Program-made: the position numbers and the translations under genes | Part shown: one piece after another, positions 8,062 through 16,590 of the stretch | Position numbering within the stretch: position 1 is the stretch's first letter | Layout: each line of letters starts with the position of its first letter | Notes under the pieces: generated by a model | Database searches by the model: none | What the model saw: only the letters and a program-made list of their open reading frames with translations | Told to the model about the DNA's origin: nothing | Assembly (NCBI GenBank): GCA_034521445.1 | Contig: JAXHMM010000003.1 | Coordinates: 558,001-622,000, forward strand | Origin: Balneolaceae bacterium | GTDB taxonomy: Bacteria > Bacteroidota > Rhodothermia > Balneolales > Balneolaceae | Reading direction: 5' to 3' | Length of the DNA stretch: 64,000 bases

Positions 8062-9930
8062 ATGGAAATTTCATCTTCAGAGAGCCGTCGTTTCTACCTC
8101 TCCCGGAAACTGATCTGGGCGGTGGGGCTTTTCGTCGTGTTGGCCAGCGGTATGGTGGTTCTGGTCAACTTCTCGCTGAACATGATTTCGGCCTCCCGTA
8201 ACTACACTTCTCTGCTGTCGCAGTGGAGCCAGTTCCACTCCCAGGGCACCCTATACCTGGAGCGCTATGCCCGCGACGGCGAACTGGAGGATCTGGCGAG
8301 TTACCGTCAGGCTAAGGAGTACGAGGAGCGCATATCGGGGGTGATTGACGAGCTCTTTCTGGAGGATATGGACGTGGAGAAGGTGTTTGATGTTTTCAAC
8401 GAAGCCGAGCTCTATCCGAACGAGATTTCCACCCTCATCATCTCCTTTCAATATTTCGGGGACCTGCGGCCGGTGCAGCGCCTGAGGGAATCGTGGAACG
8501 AACTGGACAGCCTGGACCGGCTGGAGGAAAGGCTGGTAACCCGCCTGGAACGGGCGGACGATCCTGCAGGAACGAACGCCACCCAGAGCCGCGCCTTTCT
8601 GAGCCGCCTGGACGAAATCAACGAGCAGTGGGTGTGGCAGAGCCGGCAGCTTACCGCGGAGGTGGCCGGCATTTCGCAGGGACTGCGGCAGTTCGGTCTC
8701 TGGTTCAGCGTCATCAACGGACTTCTCCTGCTGCTCGTGGGGGTGGTCATTTCGGTGCGCGTATCTAAAAGCATCAACCGCTGGGAGCACAGCATGGCGG
8801 AGCGCGACCGGCTGGCCCGCATCCCCGAGATGAATCCCAACCCGGTGCTTGTGTTGTCCGGTGAGGGGGAGGTGTCCTATTGCAACTCCTCGGCTGAGGA
8901 GCTGCTGCCTCGCATCAGGAAAGAGGGCATCGATCATGCCTTTCTGCGCCATATGGCGGATCACCTGAATCACGATCGGGACATGGAATTTTCACGCACG
9001 CGTACGGTGGAAGTGGACGGTACCTGGTATCAGCAGCTGATTCACTATGTCCGCGAGGAAGACGCCTACCACATTCATGCCCAGGATGTGACCGACAAGC
9101 GCCGGCAGCAGCACGAGCTCCGTGCGTCACTTGAAGAGAAGGAGGTGCTCCTGGGGGAAATCCACCATCGCGTCAAGAACAACCTGGCGGTGGTTTCCGG
9201 GCTGCTGGAGATGGAGAGCATGATGGGACGTGATCCCGGGACGGCGCTCCAGGAGAGCCGCGACCGCATCAAATCGATGGCCATCATTCACGAGATTCTC
9301 TACCGGTCCAACTCCTTTTCCAATCTGAATCTGAAGCACTACGTGGAGCAGCTTTCCGACTACATCGGTGACACCTATATACGCAACGGGCACGGGGCCA
9401 TCCGTCTGAAGAAGGAGGTGGAGGATGTCACCATTAATATCAACCAGGCCATTCCCGCAGGACTCATACTCAGCGAAATGCTGGGGAACGCCATCGAGCA
9501 CGGCTACGATTCGGGCCAGGAGGGGGAGATTCGCGTGCAGCTTCGCCAGGAGGGAGATTGGGTTGTCCTGATGGTTTCCGACGACGGCAAGGGGCTTCCC
9601 GAGCATTTCGACTACGAATCGGAGGATACCGTGGGCTTTACGATTGTACGGGAGCTGTCGCGTCAGCTTGAAGGTGAGGTGGCGCTGGATTCCGCGCCGG
9701 GAGAGGGGGTTCGTTTTGTCCTGCGTTTCCAGAAGGAGGCGGAGGCTCGCGGGGCTGCCGGGAATTACACCCCGGATGCGCAGGATCGCGGGAGCGAAGA
9801 CGCGGGGAGTGTGCCTGACGGCGAAACTTCCGGCGGCGAAACCGCCGGGAGTGTGAGTGACGGAAGTGTGCCTGACGGCAGCGAATCCGCCGGCAATGAA
9901 ACCGCCCCAAATAATGATAGGAGATCATAA
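8062..9930 (+). CDS. Sensor histidine kinase (HisKA_2 type) with N-terminal membrane sensor and PAS-like domain, module copy 1
   Basis: 622 residues. TM1 is at about 13-40 (LFVVLASGMVVLVNFSLNM). An extracytoplasmic, mostly helical sensor region spans about 40-205, and TM2 is at about 213-235. A PAS-like stretch follows (residues ~250-345, NPNPVLVLSGEGEVSYCNSS). The phosphoacceptor box is EIHHRVKNNLAVVSGLLE with the His pair at 368-369. The ATPase has an N-box (LGNAIEHGYD), a G-box (SDDGKGLPEHF) and GFTIVREL. The last ~60 residues are a low-complexity Gly/Ser/Asp/Glu tail with GSVPDG-like repeats. No response regulator is nearby. The start of the 4-TM gene follows 2 bp after the stop. A close paralogue without the PAS-like part is at 23394. 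Confidence 0.9.
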   Translation: MEISSSESRRFYLSRKLIWAVGLFVVLASGMVVLVNFSLNMISASRNYTSLLSQWSQFHSQGTLYLERYARDGELEDLASYRQAKEYEERISGVIDELFLEDMDVEKVFDVFNEAELYPNEISTLIISFQYFGDLRPVQRLRESWNELDSLDRLEERLVTRLERADDPAGTNATQSRAFLSRLDEINEQWVWQSRQLTAEVAGISQGLRQFGLWFSVINGLLLLLVGVVISVRVSKSINRWEHSMAERDRLARIPEMNPNPVLVLSGEGEVSYCNSSAEELLPRIRKEGIDHAFLRHMADHLNHDRDMEFSRTRTVEVDGTWYQQLIHYVREEDAYHIHAQDVTDKRRQQHELRASLEEKEVLLGEIHHRVKNNLAVVSGLLEMESMMGRDPGTALQESRDRIKSMAIIHEILYRSNSFSNLNLKHYVEQLSDYIGDTYIRNGHGAIRLKKEVEDVTININQAIPAGLILSEMLGNAIEHGYDSGQEGEIRVQLRQEGDWVVLMVSDDGKGLPEHFDYESEDTVGFTIVRELSRQLEGEVALDSAPGEGVRFVLRFQKEAEARGAAGNYTPDAQDRGSEDAGSVPDGETSGGETAGSVSDGSVPDGSESAGNETAPNNDRRS

Positions 9931-9932
9931 TC

Positions 9933-10424
9933 ATGGGTATTCAACGTACGGCAGGCAATGTTCTGAAAATTTGGTTGGCGGGTTTCGTGGCCAGCCTGGT
10001 GATGTTCGTCTTTATTTTTCTGGGCGTGCACGTTACCGGCCTGGCCCCCTTCAATGTGGCGCCTTCCGCCGCTTTTCTATACAACATCGGGGTGGAAGTG
10101 CCCATCTACGCCGTACTGCTGCATTTCGCCTATGGCATACTGTGGGGTTATGTGCTGGTCTTTACTTTTGAGGATGACCTTACGGTGAGCAAGGCGCTGG
10201 GGCTTTCGATGGTGCTCTGGCTGTTTATGATGGTGGTCTATTCGCCCCTGATCGGGTGGGGCATTTTCGGTTACGGCTACGCCCATTTGCTGAGTCCCGG
10301 GCACCCGCTCTTTTTGCAGGCCGGCCTTGCCTATGTGTCGGTTACCCTGGTGCTTCACCTGGTGTATGGGGCGGTGCTGGGTCTGGCGACTACGCGGCAG
10401 TGGTTGCTGGAGAGTCGGGTGTGA
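9933..10424 (+). CDS. Small 4-TM membrane protein, partner of histidine kinase 1
   Basis: 163 residues with four predicted membrane segments (about 12-32, 50-75, 85-115 and 135-152). Distinctive stretches are NVAPSAAFLYNIGVE, FMMVVYSPLIGWGIFGYGYA and a charged loop VFTFEDDLTV. I recognise no named family. It starts 2 bp after the kinase stop codon, so co-translation is likely. It is highly similar along its whole length to 24819-25325, which also follows a kinase of the same type. An accessory sensor, or an output partner gated by the kinase, is an inference from this repeated linkage. Confidence 0.85.
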   Translation: MGIQRTAGNVLKIWLAGFVASLVMFVFIFLGVHVTGLAPFNVAPSAAFLYNIGVEVPIYAVLLHFAYGILWGYVLVFTFEDDLTVSKALGLSMVLWLFMMVVYSPLIGWGIFGYGYAHLLSPGHPLFLQAGLAYVSVTLVLHLVYGAVLGLATTRQWLLESRV

Positions 10425-10559
10425 ATGGGTGCCGGCGCGTGGTGGGTTGTCGGTAGCCGGGTGTGGGAAGTGCAGGAGGTAAAGTGCCGGGGGTGCCAGG
10501 GCGTGTCAAGGCAGGGGCATTAGGGGTGCCCCACGGCGCCAAAATTTGACCCCTTATTT

Positions 10560-10576
10560 TTGTGATTTTTTCACAA
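10560..10576. promoter_or_regulatory. 17-bp palindrome TTGTGA-N5-TCACAA, pair B copy 1
   Basis: A perfect palindrome with an all-T spacer, centre 10568. The flank (aaaattTgacccct..attt) resembles the left flank of the first site at 4656. It lies 77 bp before the AAA ATPase start. Confidence 0.5.
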
Positions 10577-10633
10577 AAACGAATGTAAGGTATGGCTGTT
10601 ACAGGGTCTATAGGGGTACCACACCCTTTAGAA

Positions 10634-10650
10634 CTGCGAAAAAATCACAA
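10634..10650. promoter_or_regulatory. 17-bp palindrome, pair B copy 2 (degenerate left half)
   Basis: CTGCGA-N5-TCACAA, centre 10642, exactly 74 bp from pair B copy 1. It ends 2 bp before the first ATG of the ATPase, so a bound protein would block the start region. It is followed by atatg, as in pair A copy 2. Confidence 0.45.
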
Positions 10651-10652
10651 AT

Positions 10653-11942
10653 ATGATGGGCCGTTTTCGGGTCCAAAACAGGGGACCCTTTCTGGGGCAG
10701 GCCGACTTCGATCTGACCGCCTCCCACTACAAAGAACACCCCTCTCACCTGCTACACCTGGAGGGATCGCATCCGTCGCTGCTTCGAAACGCACTGATTG
10801 TCGGCGATAATGGCTCAGGCAAATCCGTACTGCTGGAAGCCATACGCTATATCCGCGACCGGGTCGTTCGCTGCCCCGAGCCCGAGGAGGGCATGAACGC
10901 CCGTATGTTTCGGATCCGAGGCGGGGCGAAACACCTTTCGGCGAGTTATGTGTATTCGTTCTATCATGAAGGGGTCCGCTATCGCTTCAGGCTGTCGATC
11001 TCTCCGCGTCATGTGGTACATGAGATGCTCTACCGGGTCGACACCCTCCCCGGTACCCAGGGAGCGGCCCTTTATCATCGCTGGAACCGGGGGGAAACCA
11101 CCCGTGCACGTCCCATTCGGCCTCAAATGGAAAAGGTACAGGACATCCGAGCCCTGCATCGTATGGCCGCAGCTACGCCGCGCAACGGGATTCTGCTTGC
11201 CCATGCGGAGGAGGAGGGTCTTGAGATGCTGGTGCCGCTGCTCAACTACTTCCGTCAATCGATTCGCATCATTCCTGGTCGCGACGAAGTGCCCCTGATG
11301 GACATCCTCGCCGCACGGCCCGGGAGTCCCTTTTACCGGTATCTGCGGGAGCACCTTGCGGCGGTTCAGGCCGACGGACTTCTACAGGGAACGCATTATG
11401 AGGAGCATGAGGGGACGCTCGGATCCTGGAACCATTACCGCCTTCAGAAGGCGAGGATTTCAAACACCGGGGAAATCATGACGGAGGGACTGGCCTGGTA
11501 CCTGCAGCAGCTGGCCTGTATTTACGATGCCCATCGAAACGGCAAGCTGCTGATCATCGACGGACTGGACCGGGGGTTGCATCCCCGCGTTGCGCGCAGG
11601 CTGCTGAAATGCTGCGTGGAGCCCTGGAGTGGTCCCGCAATTTCGGACAGTCGGCCAAGCCACGCCAACTCGCCGAACTCGTCCAGCAAGGCCAACTCGT
11701 CCAGCAAGGCCAACTCGTCAAACAAGTCCAGCAAGCCCAGCAAAGCCAGCAACGCGCAGTTTGTACTCACCGCCCACGATCCCGTGCTGTTGGATCTGTC
11801 GCTGCTCCGGCGCGACGAGATCTGGCTGGTGGAAAAGGACGCCTCCACCGGCACTTCGACGCTCCGAAACCTGAGGGAGATGGGCTTGCGCAACGACCTG
11901 AGGCTGGGCCGGGCCTACCTGGAGGGGCGGCTGAAAGGCTAA
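10653..11942 (+). CDS. AAA family ATPase (AAA_15/OLD-like, SMC-type nucleotide-binding fold)
   Basis: 429 residues. Walker A is GDNGSGKSVLLEAI at residues ~51-64. The C-terminal half has LLIIDGLDRGLHPRVARRLL as Walker B region and FVLTAHDPVLLDLSLLRRDE as the switch His region, then an ending typical of the family (LGRAYLEGRLKG). Proteins of this type are often defence- or abortive-infection-linked ATPases; no nuclease partner is visible. Residues ~335-368 are an inserted Ser/Asn/Lys-rich run encoded by an 18-bp minisatellite. Two adjacent ATGs (10653, 10656) could start it. Its stop overlaps the doc gene convergently by 4 bp. Confidence 0.8.
   Translation: MMGRFRVQNRGPFLGQADFDLTASHYKEHPSHLLHLEGSHPSLLRNALIVGDNGSGKSVLLEAIRYIRDRVVRCPEPEEGMNARMFRIRGGAKHLSASYVYSFYHEGVRYRFRLSISPRHVVHEMLYRVDTLPGTQGAALYHRWNRGETTRARPIRPQMEKVQDIRALHRMAAATPRNGILLAHAEEEGLEMLVPLLNYFRQSIRIIPGRDEVPLMDILAARPGSPFYRYLREHLAAVQADGLLQGTHYEEHEGTLGSWNHYRLQKARISNTGEIMTEGLAWYLQQLACIYDAHRNGKLLIIDGLDRGLHPRVARRLLKCCVEPWSGPAISDSRPSHANSPNSSSKANSSSKANSSNKSSKPSKASNAQFVLTAHDPVLLDLSLLRRDEIWLVEKDASTGTSTLRNLREMGLRNDLRLGRAYLEGRLKG
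11664..11755 (+). repeat. In-frame 18-bp minisatellite inside the AAA ATPase gene
   Basis: The unit gccaactcgtccagcaag occurs twice in full and is flanked by diverged copies (gccaactcgccgaactc; tcaaacaagtccagc; cccagcaaagccagc). The unit length is a multiple of three, so the frame is kept, giving a Ser/Lys/Ala/Asn repeat in the protein. Confidence 0.75.
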
Positions 11943-12331
11943 TCCTCCCGCTTCGATGAGTGCTTTTTCAAGAATTCTGCCAATTCCTTCTTCTCAACTT
12001 TACCGTTGGCCAGGTCGATCATGATAGCAAACAGCCCTTTCTTATCAGCCGCCATCCGGTAACCATTAACAAAAAGAAAGGTGTACATGGCAATAAGAGC
12101 TGTTCGTTTGTTGCCATCATAAAACGGATGGTTTTGACAGATATGAAATCCATAGGCCGCTGCCATTTCAAACAGATCCTCGTGGACATACTCTCCTCCA
12201 AAGCTGGCCTGAGGTTGGGAAAGGGCAGATTCCAACAGTCGTTCATCCCGTATCCCCTGGCTGCCTCCATAGGAGACTATTTGATCCTGATGAAAGGCAA
12301 GGATCGTCTTCTTATCCAGAAATTTTATCAC
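11939..12331 (-). CDS. doc: Doc/Fic family toxin (death-on-curing)
   Basis: 130 residues from the GTG at 12331. The Fic/Doc signature HPFYDGNKR is intact, with the preceding helix EMAAAYGFHICQ. Doc enzymes phosphorylate EF-Tu and halt translation. The GTG start overlaps the antitoxin stop (GTGA), strong support for this start over longer frames. The usual partner is Phd; here it is an AbrB/MazE-type protein. The 3' end overlaps the convergent ATPase gene by 4 bp. Confidence 0.88.
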   Translation of the reverse strand: MIKFLDKKTILAFHQDQIVSYGGSQGIRDERLLESALSQPQASFGGEYVHEDLFEMAAAYGFHICQNHPFYDGNKRTALIAMYTFLFVNGYRMAADKKGLFAIMIDLANGKVEKKELAEFLKKHSSKRED

Positions 12332-12549
12332 TTGGCCAACTCCTTGAGCACGTCCTTGTAATCGGTATTGGCCTCGCGATAGGCCTCGGCCCACTGTTCA
12401 AATTCAGGATCCATCGGCGTTAGTTTCACATTACCATCCTGGGTTTCGATAGTCAGGGTATCTCCCTCTTTCAGATGGAGTTCATCAATCAATTGCTTGG
12501 GAAGGGTGACACCCAGACTGTTTCCAATTTTGCGAATTTTGGTTTCCAT
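12328..12549 (-). CDS. AbrB/MazE-type antitoxin paired with Doc
   Basis: 73 residues from the ATG at 12549 (an in-frame GTG six bases upstream is an alternative). The swapped-hairpin AbrB DNA-binding domain is clear: KIRKIGNSLGVTLPKQLIDE, then LKEGDTLTIETQDGNVKL. The acidic C-terminal part (DPEFEQWAEAYREANTDYKD) would be the toxin-binding tail. It precedes and overlaps doc by 4 bp, the normal antitoxin-first order. It probably represses its own promoter in the AT-rich stretch at 12550-12600. Confidence 0.85.
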   Translation of the reverse strand: METKIRKIGNSLGVTLPKQLIDELHLKEGDTLTIETQDGNVKLTPMDPEFEQWAEAYREANTDYKDVLKELAK

Positions 12550-12833
12550 AGCCACGTATTTGCGGTTCTTTAAGTTATAACAATGTTATTATTTGTCCAA
12601 AAATACAATGCCTATCACCAAAAGTTATTCCATATGTCTATTCTACGATTCCGGGAGGAGGCCATGAACAATATCAAACGCATGAACCTGATGCAGCTTG
12701 CTTTTCTGGAAGGCATCAATCAGATTTAGAATATCAAATCTGGGTAGCTGATCCCAATTCTGCACAGATTATGCTCCACACGTTATACACGCATCCTCTA
12801 CTCATCAACTTTCATTTTTACTGAAGTTTATTC

Positions 12834-13295
12834 ATGAGTGATATTCTGCAAACCCTTATTCGTGGTTTAACCTACGAAGGTGAACTACTACATATCATCA
12901 TAAACTATACCCTGATCATTTTGACCGTTATGCCATTCGTGTTGTACCGTGGCTCGCCTACTCATTGGGAAAATCGGGGATGGGCGATAAGCTTAACAAT
13001 AATAACTTCTTTCCAAGTTATTGTTTGGTTTGTCATAGATGCGGTGGGGGTCTCACTGATATGGTGCACGATGGCAGGTTATACAATTATCTGCTATTGG
13101 TATGAATGGCACTGCGCCCATGAGAATGTTCCAAAACGATTAGCTTTAATAGCCGTCCTATCTGCATTTTCAGCGATAGTTTATTATGCAATTGTGTTTC
13201 CAATAATTACGACCGTAGCGCATGTTGTAGCGGTGCTCATAGGCATCAGTCTATTCTTTCTAATACGAGGTATTCAAAGTAAAACAGTAAAGTAA
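12834..13295 (+). CDS. Hypothetical integral membrane protein
   Basis: 153 residues with about five hydrophobic segments. Aromatic- and Trp-rich loops occur (SPTHWENRGWAISLTI, ICYWYEWHCAHENVP). I recognise no family. The gene is more AT-rich than its surroundings and has Ile/Thr-rich codon use. It is coupled to the next small gene (stop and start share one base). A transferred pair is plausible. Confidence 0.6.
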   Translation: MSDILQTLIRGLTYEGELLHIIINYTLIILTVMPFVLYRGSPTHWENRGWAISLTIITSFQVIVWFVIDAVGVSLIWCTMAGYTIICYWYEWHCAHENVPKRLALIAVLSAFSAIVYYAIVFPIITTVAHVVAVLIGISLFFLIRGIQSKTVK

Positions 13296-13516
13296 TGAAT
13301 GACCCCGAGGCAGAGCTATTGAGGTATCATTTCTACGCCCATCGCACTATTGAGCATATCTTTGAACGGGCTGAAAGCATATCACAGACACACGTCAAGG
13401 GAGTAAAGATTTCTGAATATGCCAATGAACATTCGGCCGCCCTCTGCACCCGTGATGCCGCAGGGTCGGAGATCCGGGCTTACACATGGGAGGAGCTGCT
13501 GAGGATTATATCGTAA
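13295..13516 (+). CDS. Hypothetical small protein coupled to the membrane protein upstream
   Basis: 73 residues, soluble and mixed-charge, starting MNDPEAELLRYHFYAHRTIE. No family recognised. Its ATG overlaps the upstream stop codon by one base (taATG), indicating co-translation. It ends about 75 bp before the ABC permease gene. Confidence 0.5.
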   Translation: MNDPEAELLRYHFYAHRTIEHIFERAESISQTHVKGVKISEYANEHSAALCTRDAAGSEIRAYTWEELLRIIS

Positions 13517-13592
13517 CCTGGCCCGCGATTTTTCGTGAGAGACGGGGAAGCGCTTCGGTCCGCCACCAACCCCGAACTCCATCTTCCCAGCC

Positions 13593-15998
13593 ATGCTGAG
13601 AAACTACGTTAAGATCGCTTTTCGCAATCTGTTCAAGGAACCCTCCTATACGCTGATCAACGTGGCCAGCCTGGCCGTAGGCATTGCCTGCTTCCTGTTC
13701 CTCCTGCTGCTGGTCCAGTATACCTTCAACTTCGATACCTTCCACGAGAAGTCCGAGCAGATCTACCGGCTCAACGATCATATCCTTACCGAGTCGGGCA
13801 GTGAAATCAACGCGGCCATCACGCCCTGGCCGTGGGCGCCGGCTATCGCCGATGAGTTTCCCGAGGTGGAGGGCTATGTGCGCTTCGCCGACCGGTCGCA
13901 CAGCGTGGCCTACCAGGAAAATATTCTCAGTTACGGCGTTCACTACGTGGATGAGGCGTTTTTCGACGTCTTCTCCTTTGACCTGCAGACGGGTGATCCC
14001 GCCCTGGCGCTGGACGGGCCGAACAAGGTGGTGCTGACCCCGCCGGTTGCCACCAGCCTATTCGGACAGGAACAGCCGGTAGGCAGGGAAATCCTGCTGG
14101 ACGGGGAGCCGTATGTGGTGAGCGGGCTGCTCGAGGAGATTCCGGCCCATTCAAGCATCGGCTTCAACATGCTGGTCTCCTCCGACAACCTGACCCCGCA
14201 GAACTACGCCAACTACGACAACTGGCGGACCCACAGCATCTATACCTACCTGCTGCTGAGGGAAGGGGCGGATATAGCCGCCATGGAGTCCCGGTTTCCT
14301 GCCTTTCTCCGGAGCTACATCGACGAGGATGCGGCGGAGCGGTACACCCCCTCCCTGCTCAAGTATACCGATATGTTCCTTGCCGACGAGTACTACAGCA
14401 GCCAGAACGCCACTCTCGATGAAAGCTACGTATATATATTTACGGCCATCGGATTCCTGGTGCTGGTGATCTCGTGCGTGAATTTTATCAATCTCTCCAC
14501 GGCGCGCGCGGCCCGGCGAAATACCGAAGTGGGCATTCGCAAGGTGCTCGGGGCCATGCGCAGGCAGCTTGTATTCCAGTATCTCTTTGAGGTTCTGATC
14601 ATTGCGCTTTTCGCCGTGGGGTTCTCCATGCTGCTGGTGGAGGTCGGGCTGCCGTGGTTCAACTCCATGACCGGCTGGGAGGTCGTGGTGGGTTACACCT
14701 CCAACGCCTTCTTCTGGCTCTCGTGCGCCGGGATCCTGTTGTTTGTTACGCTGGTGGCCGGCGGGTATCCCGCCTTCTACCTTTCCCGCTTCAAACCCTC
14801 GCGGGTGTTTCAGTCCTCGGGTACACGGTCACGCAAATCGTGGCTTCGTACCGGTCTGGTGGTCTCACAGTTCACGCTGGCAGTCTTTCTGTTGGTCAGT
14901 TCGCTGACCGTAGACCGTCAGCTCAGCTTTCTCCAATCCAAGGATATGGGATACCAGCAGGAAAACCTGATACAGGTTATCCTCCCGAACGAAGAGGCCC
15001 GCCGGCAGGCCGAGCTGTTCAGCCAGGAGCTGCTTCGCAATCCGTCCGTGGAGCAGGTGGCGCTGGCCTCCAACGGCCCGTATTCCAGCGGGTCCGTCAC
15101 CGAGTACCGGATCGAGGGCACGGAATGGGAGGAGGGTATACTGGTCAGCACCTGGTATGCGGATGAGCGGTTGATTCCGGTGCTGGGACTGGACCATAAA
15201 CTGGGCAGGAATTTCAACCCGAACCTGGCCTCGGACAGTGCCGGTGCCTTTATCATCAACGCCACGGCGGCGCGCACCTTCGGCTGGGAACCTGAGAGCA
15301 GTCTCGGCAAGACCATTCGGACCGGCAGCGGGGACGACCTGATTACCGGGGAGGTGGTCGGGGTGGTGGAGGATTTCCATTTTGAATCCCTCCAGAACCG
15401 GATCAGTCCCCTGATCCTGCGCTACCGTCCGGCCGAATTCGACAATATCCTGGTCCGGACGGTTCCCGGCGCCGGCGGCGAGGGCGGGGTGGAATCCACC
15501 GCTTCCCTGCACGGGCAGGTGGAGGAGCTGTGGCGGGAGATGTTCCCCGGCGAGCCCATCTACTATTTCTATGTGGAAGAGGATCTGTCCGATATCTACA
15601 CGACAGAAGAGGTAATCGGCAGGTTGCTGAGCAGGCTGACCTGGCTCACCATGTTCATCGCATGTCTCGGGCTGCTCGGGCTCGCCTCCTACAGCACGGT
15701 GCAGCGCACCAAGGAAATCGGCATCCGCAAGGTAATGGGCGCCACGGCGCGGCAGATCGCCACCATGCTTTCAAAAGATTTCATACGCTATGTGCTGGTC
15801 GCCCTGGTGATCGGCATCCCGCTGGCCTGGTTCGGCGTACGCCAGTGGCTGCAGAATTTCGCCTACCACACCAGCGTGGGCGTGGACACCCTGCTTATCA
15901 CACTCGTCGCCAGTCTTGGAATTGCCCTGGCAACGGTAAGCTGGCAGGCCGTGCGCGCTGCCCTCGCCAATCCCATTGATTCGCTGCGCTCCGAGTAG
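13593..15998 (+). CDS. ABC transporter permease, MacB/FtsX family with two FtsX domains
   Basis: 801 residues. TM1 follows the cytosolic start (NYVKIAFRNLFKEPSYTLIN), then a large periplasmic MacB-like core (~50-280) and a first FtsX block (~285-430: INLSTARAARRNTEVGIRKV). A second periplasmic region (~445-660) is followed by the second FtsX block with the repeated signature RTKEIGIRKVMGATARQIA. This duplicated layout is common in Bacteroidota-type genomes. No ATPase gene is adjacent, so it must use one encoded elsewhere. Substrate unknown. Confidence 0.88.
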   Translation: MLRNYVKIAFRNLFKEPSYTLINVASLAVGIACFLFLLLLVQYTFNFDTFHEKSEQIYRLNDHILTESGSEINAAITPWPWAPAIADEFPEVEGYVRFADRSHSVAYQENILSYGVHYVDEAFFDVFSFDLQTGDPALALDGPNKVVLTPPVATSLFGQEQPVGREILLDGEPYVVSGLLEEIPAHSSIGFNMLVSSDNLTPQNYANYDNWRTHSIYTYLLLREGADIAAMESRFPAFLRSYIDEDAAERYTPSLLKYTDMFLADEYYSSQNATLDESYVYIFTAIGFLVLVISCVNFINLSTARAARRNTEVGIRKVLGAMRRQLVFQYLFEVLIIALFAVGFSMLLVEVGLPWFNSMTGWEVVVGYTSNAFFWLSCAGILLFVTLVAGGYPAFYLSRFKPSRVFQSSGTRSRKSWLRTGLVVSQFTLAVFLLVSSLTVDRQLSFLQSKDMGYQQENLIQVILPNEEARRQAELFSQELLRNPSVEQVALASNGPYSSGSVTEYRIEGTEWEEGILVSTWYADERLIPVLGLDHKLGRNFNPNLASDSAGAFIINATAARTFGWEPESSLGKTIRTGSGDDLITGEVVGVVEDFHFESLQNRISPLILRYRPAEFDNILVRTVPGAGGEGGVESTASLHGQVEELWREMFPGEPIYYFYVEEDLSDIYTTEEVIGRLLSRLTWLTMFIACLGLLGLASYSTVQRTKEIGIRKVMGATARQIATMLSKDFIRYVLVALVIGIPLAWFGVRQWLQNFAYHTSVGVDTLLITLVASLGIALATVSWQAVRAALANPIDSLRSE

Positions 15999-16140
15999 AA
16001 GGGGAGGAGGGAAGCAAGATCCTCTATATGGCGCTCGGCAAGGATGGGTCGCCGGAGAATTATGTTGATCTTTGCAGTCAAGGAAACATTGAGTAATATG
16101 AAATCTGTTTCGATCATACAGAACCCAGACCTGCTGTTTT

Positions 16141-16395
16141 ATGTCAAGATTGACAATCCGAGAACTGGACGGAGATTTAATGGACCGTCTCAGAATTCAG
16201 GCTGCTCAGCATGGTCACTCCATGGAGGAGGAAGTGCGTAGTATTTTAAGAGCAGCGCTGGCAAAGGAGCCGGAACATACGGACAATATCGTTGATGCAA
16301 TCCGAAAGCGATTTGCTCCGTTGGGCGGGATTGAACTGCCTGTGTTGCCTCGGAAGCCGATGCGCAAGCCTGATGATATCGGTTTTGACCCTTGA
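16141..16395 (+). CDS. FitA-like ribbon-helix-helix antitoxin, apparently orphan
   Basis: 84 residues. The N-terminal ribbon-helix-helix is typical of FitA/VapB proteins (LTIRELDGDLMDRLRIQAAQ then GHSMEEEVRSILRAAL). These bind DNA and neutralise PIN-domain toxins. The 196 bp downstream contain no PIN-domain frame, so the toxin gene seems lost. The start ATG follows an AT-rich segment. Confidence 0.75.
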   Translation: MSRLTIRELDGDLMDRLRIQAAQHGHSMEEEVRSILRAALAKEPEHTDNIVDAIRKRFAPLGGIELPVLPRKPMRKPDDIGFDP

Positions 16396-16590
16396 TTGGT
16401 TGAGATTATTAATCCCTGGCTGCCATAGTTTCACAGTCAAGCCGGCTTTTCTTGAGAGGGCCATTCCGGTCTGACTGAATGAGATCGCCTGAATATTCCC
16501 GGCCGGGCTGCTGTATAGAACGCTTATTGTATTTTCTGAGCATTTCTGTTACTCTGCTGTTTACACGGCCTTCCAACCAACCCTGCCCTT

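Noticed and set aside
12634-12729. 31-codon open frame MSILRFREEAMNNIKRMN... before the membrane protein
   Set aside because: Too short, no recognisable family and no partner; possibly a gene remnant, but I cannot support it.
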